Assembly: GCF_037154075.1 (NCBI RefSeq)
Contig: NZ_JBANRJ010000001.1
Coordinates: forward strand, 1,483,501-1,547,500
Length of the DNA stretch: 64,000 nucleotides
Source of the DNA: Sphingobium aromaticiconvertens
Lineage (GTDB): Bacteria; Pseudomonadota; Alphaproteobacteria; Sphingomonadales; Sphingomonadaceae
Reading direction: 5' to 3'
Below the pieces are notes generated by a model that worked only from the letters and a program-made list of their open reading frames with translations, was not told the DNA's origin and did not search any database. A program made the translations under genes and the position numbers. How positions within the stretch are numbered: the stretch's first letter is position 1; every line of letters begins with the position of its first letter. Shown in pieces: positions 53,481-60,076 of the stretch.

Positions 53481-54095
53481 GTGAAGCGCGGCGACCCTCA
53501 TCCCGACGCGAAGCTGCTTATTGGCTATGCCCGCGTTTCGACTGATGATCAGGATCTACAGCTGCAACGGATCGCGGTGAAGGACGCCGGCTGTCGCCGC
53601 ATCTTTGAGGAGAAAGTGTCGGGGGCGAAGCGCAACCGGCCTGAGCTGGCGCGTATGATGGACCAGCTTCGCGATGAGGACGTGGCGGTGGTGACGCGGC
53701 TCGACCGGCTTGCCCGATCAACAAAGGATCTTCTCGACATATCCGAGAAACTAAACGGCGCTGGACTGCGCTCTCTAGCGGAGCCTTGGGCGGATACAAC
53801 GTCGCCCGCTGGCCGTATGGTGCTGACGGTGTTCGCCGGCATTGCCGAGTTCGAACGAGAGCTGATCCGTCAGCGTACCAGTAGCGGAAGGGTCGCGGCG
53901 AAGGCGCGCGGAGTCCGTTTCGGTCGGTCTCCAAAGCTGATAGTGGACCAGATTTCGCTCGGCAAGCGGCTAGTAGGGGAGGGCACGTCCGTGCGCGAGA
54001 CGGCCAAGCTACTCAAGTGCCATCATGCCACTCTCTACAGGGCACTTTCGGCAACGGTATCAGATGGTTTCCCGGATAGATTGGAGGCAATTTAG
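53481..54095 (+). CDS. Serine recombinase, resolvase family
   Basis: The catalytic domain begins KLLIGYARVSTDDQDLQLQRIAVKDAGC, with RLDRLARSTKDLLDI, and FAGIAEFERELIRQRTSSG, followed by a helix-turn-helix (TSVRETAKLLKCHHATLYRAL). Where related resolvases have ATG, this gene has CTG. The nearest plausible start is GTG at 53481, within the end of the upstream relic, so the first ten residues come from foreign sequence. The frame is open further upstream. It is the third distinct resolvase in the window. Confidence 0.85.
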   Translation: MKRGDPHPDAKLLIGYARVSTDDQDLQLQRIAVKDAGCRRIFEEKVSGAKRNRPELARMMDQLRDEDVAVVTRLDRLARSTKDLLDISEKLNGAGLRSLAEPWADTTSPAGRMVLTVFAGIAEFERELIRQRTSSGRVAAKARGVRFGRSPKLIVDQISLGKRLVGEGTSVRETAKLLKCHHATLYRALSATVSDGFPDRLEAI

Positions 54096-54417
54096 CGCCC
54101 TTGTCGTCGGCCTCTATACCCGAGGTCGTACTGGGTCGGTACATAGAACAGGAGGTAATCGCGGGATCGTACCGTGGACGCCATCACGACTTTGACGTGG
54201 ATATCGGTGCCACCAACGTGCGACGCCATGATGAAGCGCAGGTTGGGAGAAAACCCTGATCCTGCCCGTAACGGAGAAAGCCGCGCGCACCAAGGTCCAA
54301 GCCTGACCGGTAGGTTTCCCACGACGAAAAGCCGTCATACGTCGCGGGATGGACCAGCTTCATCTCGTGTGCGCGCCACGAAAGGAACTCGTTCCTCCCG
54401 GTCGTGTTCATACTCAC
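54092..54417 (-). pseudogene. Unidentified protein, apparently frameshifted
   Basis: Two leftward frames seem to form one protein of about 108 residues. The first, from ATG 54417, reads MSMNTTGRNEFLSWRAHEMK, then YDGFSSWETYRSGLDLGARG. The second continues with GFSPNLRFIMASHVGGTDIHVKVVMAS and ends QYDLGYRGRRQGR. The frames change near 54255. I do not recognise the family. It is divergent from the UDG-family gene (they overlap at their starts), so this annotation is tentative. Confidence 0.35.
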
Positions 54418-54418
54418 G

Positions 54419-55033
54419 ATGTCTGCGCTCCCCGAGGACAGCCTGAAAGAGGCTCGCTTTCACATCTTGCTGGACGAGGCACGGCGCTGCCGGGTCTGTG
54501 CTGGCCTGCTTCCGTTCGAACCCCGCCCTGTCCTTCAGGCGTCGACAACGTCGCGCTTGCTGATCGTAAGCCAAGCACCGGGCAGTAAAGTCCAACAGTC
54601 CGGGATGCCGTTTTCGGATCGTTCGGGTGATCGCCTGCGCACATGGATGGGGATAACGCCCGAAACTTTCTACGATGCCAGCGTGGTAGCCCTTCTGCCC
54701 ATGGGCTTCTGCTATCCAGGCCGCGGCAAGAGCGGCGACGCCCCGCCGCGGCGCGAGTGTGCTCCGCTATGGAGGAATCAGATTGTTGCATATCTGTCGG
54801 ACGTGCGGCTGACCCTGCTGGTAGGGACCTATGCGCAAGCCGCTGTGCTGGGACCAGGCAGGATGTCGGATCGGGTGCGTGATTTTCGGGGATACCTGCC
54901 CTCGCTGCTCCCGCTGCCGCATCCCTCATGGCGCTCGCAGCTTTGGATCAATCAGAATCCGTGGTTCGTCTCCGAACTCCTTCCAACATTGCGGAGCGCA
55001 GTCGCAGCCGCATTGTCGAAGGAGCCAGTATGA
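54419..55033 (+). CDS. Uracil-DNA glycosylase superfamily protein
   Basis: About 204 residues. The motif RLLIVSQAPGSKVQQSGMPFSDRSGDRLRTWMGI corresponds to the UDG-family motif 1 region (G-x-A-P-G type). PLPHPSWRSQLWINQNPWF near the C-terminus is the DNA-binding motif 2. A cysteine pair near the N-terminus (RRCRVCAGLLPF) recalls the iron-sulfur site of family 4 enzymes, but the full set is not evident. It may excise uracil or act as a relative with another role. It overlaps the DUF488 gene (ATGA). The ATG at 54419 is preferred to a GTG at 54404. Confidence 0.82.
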   Translation: MSALPEDSLKEARFHILLDEARRCRVCAGLLPFEPRPVLQASTTSRLLIVSQAPGSKVQQSGMPFSDRSGDRLRTWMGITPETFYDASVVALLPMGFCYPGRGKSGDAPPRRECAPLWRNQIVAYLSDVRLTLLVGTYAQAAVLGPGRMSDRVRDFRGYLPSLLPLPHPSWRSQLWINQNPWFVSELLPTLRSAVAAALSKEPV

Positions 55034-55584
55034 GCCGCGAAGACCGCTTTCCGATCTACACAGTCGGTCATTCCACTCGGACCATCAGCCAGTTCGTCGA
55101 AATGCTGCGTGCCGCGCAGGTCACAGAACTCGTCGATGTGCGCTCAATTCCGCGATCCCGTACTAACCCGCAGTATAATCTCGACGCGCTTCCGATGGCG
55201 CTCGCCGAATATCAGATCAATCACACCTATATCGAGGAGCTTGGCGGACGGCGACCACGACAGTGGTCGATCGATCCTGAGCTGAATAGCTTCTGGCAGA
55301 ACCAGAGCTTTCACAACTACGCCGATCACGCACTATCGAGCGACTTTCACGCCGGCTTTCGGCAGCTTCTCGAGCTGAGCCAGCGAAAGACCTGCGCGAT
55401 CATGTGCTCCGAGGCGGTCTGGTGGCGCTGCCACCGCAGGATCGTCGCGGATTACCTTCTGGACGGAGGCAGGGAGGTCTTTCACCTGATGGGGAACGGC
55501 CGCATCGAACCTGCCAAGGTGACATCAGCGGCCACGAGGCAAGGCGGTCAACTCATCTACCCAGGTGCGGGCAGCGCGGCATGA
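55030..55584 (+). CDS. DUF488 family protein
   Basis: A 184-aa protein with the conserved pattern IYTVGHSTRTISQFVEMLRAAQVTELVDVRSIPRSRTNPQYN, then YIEELGGRR and KTCAIMCSEAVWWRCHRRIVADYL. The fixed H, R and C residues (MCSE and CHR) suggest a catalytic or metal site; no activity is established for the family. It is translationally coupled to the UDG-like gene by a 4-bp overlap, which suggests a shared role in nucleic-acid metabolism or stress. Confidence 0.88.
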   Translation: MSREDRFPIYTVGHSTRTISQFVEMLRAAQVTELVDVRSIPRSRTNPQYNLDALPMALAEYQINHTYIEELGGRRPRQWSIDPELNSFWQNQSFHNYADHALSSDFHAGFRQLLELSQRKTCAIMCSEAVWWRCHRRIVADYLLDGGREVFHLMGNGRIEPAKVTSAATRQGGQLIYPGAGSAA

Positions 55585-55734
55585 AGATCAAAACGGCTAA
55601 CAATATTCCGTTTCCGGGATGCCCAAAAGTGTAGATGCGTCTGACACCTTAAGCCTGACAGGAACATCATCCAAGGGTGAGATTTTGCGCGCCTTTTTGC
55701 CGACGCCGCCTCGATGCGGGATCTCGTGCCTTCC

Positions 55735-56730
55735 TCAGCGTCCGGGAAGTTCCGGAAGGGTCATTCTTCCGCGCTCGTCTCTGATATGGCGCAGCACCAT
55801 CTGTTCAGACACTTCCCGGCTTTGAAAATCATAGCGCATGCGTACCGCGATATCGGTCTTGCAGGGGCCTTTGCCCGGTTCGTGCTTGCTGCACGCCAGA
55901 ACATAGGTGCGGATCACGTCGAGACGTTGCGGATCGAGCTGTGTTTCCGAAAGGAAAGAAAGTTGGGGTACATGACCGCCCGCAGGGTCATCATCCAGGG
56001 TGCGGCGCGCGGCCTGGATAAGGCGAGCGCGCAGTACGTCGTCCTTCAGATAATGCGGGTTCAGCCGCAGCTTCGCGGCTGACAGATGTCCATCAGCCGG
56101 GCCGAGATTAGCCAGATAGCTGACCTCGTCAGCCCGATCGCTCGCCAGCCGCGTTTCAAAGGTAAGTGAGGTGGGCACTGTCCCAGTTGTTTTGATTGGG
56201 AGGATACGCAGCGCCAGACTGTGCTGCGCCGATGTGGCGTCGGGGGGCAAGGCTTGTCGGAACGCTGCGATGCATGGGGTCAGACGGTCCAACGACGGCT
56301 GCGGGGCTGCCGGGTCCATGTCCAGCTCGATGATCGTTCTGAAGGCCGGCGTGATATACGTTTCATCAATGCCCAGCGCGGTCACACTGCATTTCCGCAG
56401 CGCCTGATCCAGCGCTTTCAGTTTCGCGCCTGCGGCTACGCCATTTGCATAGGCACTACGCAGGCGCACCTCACAACGCGTCTCTGAGCTGCATTGCGCG
56501 GGGTCGCGATCGACACCGAAGCGGATGCGGGTAACCGGATCGTCCTTGATCGCGAGAACGACGTCATAATGATCCTTTTGCAGATGTGTGTTGTAAAGTT
56601 CGAGGCGGCCTGGATAGTTGATCTCGGCGAGCGCCAGGGCGGCATCGATCGATCCCTGGCGATCCCCGCACCCCGCCAATAAACATGCGAGCAGCGGCAG
56701 GCACCACCATGTACGGGGCCGCCAAGTCAT
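55735..56730 (-). CDS. Hypothetical lipoprotein (331 aa)
   Basis: The N-terminus MTWRPRTWWCLPLLACLLAGCGD is a lipoprotein signal with lipobox LLAGC, so the mature protein is anchored to a membrane. The rest has five or six further cysteines in pairs (CSSETRCEV, RKCSVTAL, TPCIAAF, ACSKHEPGKGPC), compatible with disulfides in the periplasm. I do not recognise a family. The start overlaps the preceding short frame (ATGA), so it is the third frame of a coupled leftward set. Confidence 0.78.
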   Translation of the reverse strand: MTWRPRTWWCLPLLACLLAGCGDRQGSIDAALALAEINYPGRLELYNTHLQKDHYDVVLAIKDDPVTRIRFGVDRDPAQCSSETRCEVRLRSAYANGVAAGAKLKALDQALRKCSVTALGIDETYITPAFRTIIELDMDPAAPQPSLDRLTPCIAAFRQALPPDATSAQHSLALRILPIKTTGTVPTSLTFETRLASDRADEVSYLANLGPADGHLSAAKLRLNPHYLKDDVLRARLIQAARRTLDDDPAGGHVPQLSFLSETQLDPQRLDVIRTYVLACSKHEPGKGPCKTDIAVRMRYDFQSREVSEQMVLRHIRDERGRMTLPELPGR

Positions 56731-56879
56731 TCTTCGCCGCCGCAGGGCCCGATGATGCGATCGACCCGCAGCGTTGGCCGCTCATCCTCGCCGGAGATCA
56801 GCTGCCCTGCAATCGCAAGGCAGCCACGATCATTCCATGCCTTTACGATTTTCGCCTGGTCAGCCTCTTCCCCGATCAT
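56727..56879 (-). CDS. Short frame between two overlapping genes (50 aa), probably the 3' part of the upstream gene
   Basis: The frame reads MIGEEADQAKIVKAWNDRGC, then LAIAGQLISGEDERPTLRVD and RIIGPCGGEE. It overlaps its neighbours at both ends by ATGA. Its N-terminus would join the upstream frame naturally if one C of the CCCC run near 56890 were removed (DLDGKTPPLPMIGEEADQ). It is likely one secreted protein of about 125 residues split by a one-base difference. A separate small gene cannot be excluded. Confidence 0.5.
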   Translation of the reverse strand: MIGEEADQAKIVKAWNDRGCLAIAGQLISGEDERPTLRVDRIIGPCGGEE

Positions 56880-57106
56880 CGGTAGCGGCGGGGTTTTCCG
56901 TCGAGATCGGCGTAGAGCAACCGACTACGGGCAGCGAAGCCGCGTTCGTCCGGCTCGAAAACACCACGGCTCGGGCACGGCAGGCGCACGCAGTCGATGC
57001 CGGTATCGCCGACGTGCAGACGCCTGGCCTCGTTGTGCTCATCATTCACAACAACAGGCGCGGTGGCGGCCGGAGCGGCCATCATGAGAACAATTGCGCC
57101 AATCAT
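56876..57106 (-). CDS. Small secreted protein, possibly frameshifted at its end
   Basis: The 76-residue frame starts MIGAIVLMMAAPAATAPVVV, a signal peptide, and continues with RLHVGDTGIDCVRLPCPSRGVFEPDERGFAARSRLLYADLDGKP, ending RRYR. Two cysteines may form a disulfide. I do not know the family. It begins a leftward operon with the lipoprotein gene, and a one-base change would extend it through the next frame. Confidence 0.55.
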   Translation of the reverse strand: MIGAIVLMMAAPAATAPVVVNDEHNEARRLHVGDTGIDCVRLPCPSRGVFEPDERGFAARSRLLYADLDGKPRRYR

Positions 57107-57208
57107 CTTTTCCGCTCCATTTCAATTCATGACCCGTTCAACGACCTCAAGCGTACTTATGCAGCAGCCAATCGCGATTATCCCGATATAGAGATGTGGA
57201 AGGCACCG

Positions 57209-57538
57209 ATGTTGAAAAATAAAGTGTTGATGACGGCATTGGCTGGCTCATCCCTGTTTCTTGCCGACGCTGCCCATGCGCAATGGCTTGGTCCCACTCT
57301 GGATGCGCAGCGTATGGATAATCTGCGCAAGCATCAGCAACGGCAGCGCGCGAAGGCTGCTGGACAGCAAAACCAGGCGCAGCCCGCAGAACGGACCGCC
57401 CGCCCCCTCACGCGTGCCGAGCGCCAGGCTGCATGGTCCATCCACAAAGTCCATTATCAGCGCCGCGTAATTCGCGATGGTCAAGCCAGCGCCGACCGTT
57501 GGTTTGAGGCGCGGGCGCGTGCAATGCGCAGGCCTTAA
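57209..57538 (+). CDS. Small secreted protein with terminal AERQA / RxxRDGxxxADRW motif (paralogue A)
   Basis: A 109-aa exported protein: the signal peptide is MLKNKVLMTALAGSSLFLADAAHAQ. The mature chain has LGPTLDAQRMDNLRKHQQRQRAKAA, a basic Gln-rich linker and a C-terminal helix block LTRAERQAAWSIHKVHYQRRVIRDGQASADRWFEARARAMRRP. This block and the LxxxLDxxRxxxLRxHQQ opening recur in the protein at 58256, showing paralogy. No known family was recognised. The ATG at 57209 starts a proper signal peptide; 57194 is an alternative. Confidence 0.75.
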   Translation: MLKNKVLMTALAGSSLFLADAAHAQWLGPTLDAQRMDNLRKHQQRQRAKAAGQQNQAQPAERTARPLTRAERQAAWSIHKVHYQRRVIRDGQASADRWFEARARAMRRP

Positions 57539-57615
57539 CTCTGGAAAAGTTGTTGATTGCGAGGATGTTGTCCGCGGCTGCGGCATCAGCCGCACCCTGT
57601 CCATCCGACGCGATA

Positions 57616-57951
57616 TTATCTTTTCGAGCGATCGATACGCGTCTTCATCTCCAGCCAGCGATCAGCATTCTTTTTGCCGACGCTGCGAAGAAGTTCTTGA
57701 TAATCTGAGCGATACGTCGCCATCGATTTTTCCAGGTCTAGCGGAGCAAGCGGATCCTTATAGGCGATGCCCGCCGAGTTGCGGGCATCATTGCCGGACC
57801 GCTTCTGGTCCATCCGTCGATCGAACTGTTTTCGTTCCCAAACCTGGCGGTCCCGTTGACCACTGCTGTAATCAATCTGCGCGACTGCCGGCGCGCAAAT
57901 GGAGATCGCCGCCAACAGGCCAAGTGACGTCTGGTAAGGTTTCAAGCGCAT
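57616..57951 (-). CDS. Small secreted protein, possible distant relative of its neighbours
   Basis: A 111-aa exported protein with signal peptide MRLKPYQTSLGLLAAISICAPAVAQ. The mature part is highly charged (RDRQVWERKQFDRRMDQKRSG) and ends YRSDYQELLRSVGKKNADRWLEMKTRIDRSKR. The end recalls the Y-x-x-R-G-x-x-x-A-D-R-W pattern of the two neighbouring secreted proteins. Function unknown. A GAGGAAGAT ribosome site precedes the ATG at 57951. Confidence 0.72.
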   Translation of the reverse strand: MRLKPYQTSLGLLAAISICAPAVAQIDYSSGQRDRQVWERKQFDRRMDQKRSGNDARNSAGIAYKDPLAPLDLEKSMATYRSDYQELLRSVGKKNADRWLEMKTRIDRSKR

Positions 57952-57971
57952 ATCTTCCTCATATACTCTCG

Positions 57972-58112
57972 TTATCCGATGATTCGAGAGAGGCACTGCA
58001 CCACGTCGAAACCCTGATAGGGTTTGGCGATAAATTCGCAGCCCCCGGGAAGCTCAACCGCCATCCGAACAAGCGGCTCGTCTTCGACAATCAAGACGAG
58101 GGTGCAACTCAC
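57972..58112 (-). pseudogene. Response-regulator receiver domain with internal deletion
   Basis: The 46-codon frame from GTG 58112 reads VSCTLVLIVEDEPLVRMAVE and then LPGGCEFIAKPYQGFDVVQC and LSRIIG. The first part is the beginning of a receiver domain with its acidic pair. The second is its end with the conserved Lys-Pro. The middle of about 65-70 residues, including the phosphorylated Asp, is gone. It is a remnant of a response regulator. Confidence 0.72.
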
Positions 58113-58255
58113 TGACCTTTGTCGTATCTTGCAGCACGGCACGCCCCGCCCCTAAATCAACATCTTCCGGAATCCGTTAGAACGCCGGCAGGGGAGCGAG
58201 AGTTTCCGCCTGGGGCGAAATTAGCGGCTTTGCAGGGCTTGGACTTCCTCACAAT

Positions 58256-58702
58256 CTATTCCGCGCAAACGGCAACCCGGCTCATTGTCATCGGGCCTCC
58301 ACCGAAACCCGGCGTCGCGCGATTGACCCAACGCACCTTCTTGCAATTGGTCTTGCTTGTGCGCGTTGTCGCCCTTGGGCGGGCGTCGACCGGCTGAGCA
58401 CCCGCCTGTTCGTCCAGCCATCGGTTCGCTGCGACGGGACCGTCCCGCAACATTCTGCGACGATATTCGGCCTTGTTTCTGGAGGACGCGGCTTGCCGCT
58501 CAGCCTGCGAAACCTGCCTTGACGACGTGGTTCGCCTGGACGCTTTGGACCTTCTCTCGCCCGGCCTGTCCGTCACCATGTCCTGTTGGTGACGACGCAG
58601 CGTTTCTTCCCGAACCGTGTCGAGATGCGTACCTAGGTAATCCTGCGCTGCTACGGGGCCAGTGGTGGCAATTATAGCCAAGACGAGGGCGATGGTCCGC
58701 AT
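58256..58702 (-). CDS. Small secreted protein (paralogue B)
   Basis: A 148-aa exported protein with signal peptide MRTIALVLAIIATTGPVAAQ. It shares with paralogue A the order LGTHLDTVREETLRRHQQ, a basic linker and VSQAERQAASSRNKAEYRRRMLRDGPVAANRWLDEQAG. It then has an extra C-terminal domain with two cysteines (TNCKKVRWVNRATPGFGGGPMTMSRVAVCAE). Function unknown. The ATG at 58702 follows an AGGAGA ribosome site. Confidence 0.76.
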   Translation of the reverse strand: MRTIALVLAIIATTGPVAAQDYLGTHLDTVREETLRRHQQDMVTDRPGERRSKASRRTTSSRQVSQAERQAASSRNKAEYRRRMLRDGPVAANRWLDEQAGAQPVDARPRATTRTSKTNCKKVRWVNRATPGFGGGPMTMSRVAVCAE

Positions 58703-59014
58703 TGAATTCTCCTGCAAAGGACGCCACGGCGCGACGTGCTAGGTCTTTACTGCCATCGACCGCCTCAGGTTCAACGAACGTCACCGGCGGCCAACTGTTT
58801 CCGCGTAGGACGAAATTAGCGGCTGCGACCCTTAGTCGGGGAGGGCGGTTGCTTCTGTGCTGCTCCACGGCCCCGAAACTCCGGCGCATTGGCGTCGAGC
58901 GGTTCACCGGATCGGATTACCGCCGCAATGGCCTTGCGCGTCGCCCCCGCGGCATCGATGGAGCGCGCGCTCTCGCCGCGTCCTTCTCGGCCGTGTTCTT
59001 CAGGAACGCATCCG
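58703..59014. other. Gap with a possible frameshifted small gene
   Basis: No intact gene. On the minus strand, HERLADAFLKNTAEKDAA in one frame and SIDAAGATRKAIAAVIRSGEPLDANAPEF in another could be two halves of one small protein joined by a one-base shift near 58975. I do not recognise it. Confidence 0.3.
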
Positions 59015-59461
59015 CTAGCCGTTCGTGCACGGGAAAGTGGCCGGGTGGAAAGATTGGGCGCGAAGAACAACATGTCGACACCCACCGCCTTGATCCGGGG
59101 CAGCAATCAGGGATTGTACGATCCGCATGAAGTCGTGAGCCCGCGACGGCTTCTTCACGAATTCTGCCCGCCTCGGCAAAGCTCCGGCAGCTGGTTGCAC
59201 GCGGCCCGAAGTGACAATCAGAGCGATTTCCGGCCAACGCTCGTGAACGATGTTGGCTAGGGCGACTCCATCCATCGAACCAGGCATCTCGATATCGGTA
59301 ATCACCATTCCGAATTTTTCGCTCCCCCTGAGAAATTCTAATGCCTCATCGGCAGAGCACGCTTCAACAGTTTCATAATTTGCGACCGTCAAGCTCTCGA
59401 CAATCAACCGGCGAAGCACCGGATTATCATCGACCACCAATATAAGATTGCCGCGGCGCAT
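59015..59461 (-). CDS. Single-domain response regulator
   Basis: The ATG at 59461 gives 148 residues. The receiver domain (1-125) has the acidic pair in ILVVDDNPVLRRLIVE, the phosphorylation Asp in MVITDIEMPGSMDG, the Thr/Ser in LIVTSGR and Lys-Pro in EFVKKPSRAHDF. There is no output domain. The last 25 residues (GGGCRHVVLRAQSFHPATFPCTNG) look unlike the family and may result from a fused or shifted 3' end. It could act as a phosphorelay intermediate. No kinase gene is in the window. Confidence 0.85.
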   Translation of the reverse strand: MRRGNLILVVDDNPVLRRLIVESLTVANYETVEACSADEALEFLRGSEKFGMVITDIEMPGSMDGVALANIVHERWPEIALIVTSGRVQPAAGALPRRAEFVKKPSRAHDFMRIVQSLIAAPDQGGGCRHVVLRAQSFHPATFPCTNG

Positions 59462-60076
59462 AAGGCTATACATCCCGCCGTTTTGCAGAAAACAGAATAG
59501 GACCTTGTTAACTCACAAACGAACGACATTCGACAGAAATGACTTCATTTTTACAATAATTTGCAATCTGCCGATGTGGGAATTGGGTGAGCCAAACGGA
59601 AGGCTGGAAAGACCGAGGCGGGAGGGTCAAAGGCAGAACAAATGTGAATGTAGCGCCGTAACCTGGCTCGGGGAACGCAGCGACTAGAGCCACGGTGCCA
59701 CTTAGCGGCAGGCGCTTATTCGCTTTAATGTTCTACAACATTCTTGTAGATTATGCAGTACCGCATTACTCTCTTTTCCATTAGAGGCCAAATTATGGCG
59801 ACATTCGATGTGGCAGAGAGAGCAAAAAACATAAAATTTCGTAGCTATTCGCGTAAATGCCTTACATTTTCTATGTAAATTAATTAATAATTTGTGAAGA
59901 TACTTTCTCTAACTTCGAGACGTATATATTTACAATCGTTTACATTTCAGATTTCATCAATCATTGACCAACAGTACTTTATTGGTCAGTCAGCGGCCAT
60001 GTATAAACCGCCGACAGCCACTAATATGTCTAAAACGATTGATCGTCATCCTCCGCCGAGAGCCAGATTTAGGGCA
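59462..60076. promoter_or_regulatory. AT-rich region upstream of the PGA operon
   Basis: This stretch is much richer in A and T than its surroundings, especially 59740-60000. A perfect 7-bp inverted repeat TCTACAA-CATTC-TTGTAGA lies at 59732-59750 and may be an operator. The pgaA promoter is expected here. An open frame from 59894 runs into pgaA but has no coding features before 60026. Confidence 0.5.

Noticed and set aside
58119..58397. 92-aa rightward frame
   Set aside because: It is mostly the shadow of the secreted protein gene on the other strand and crosses its stop region.
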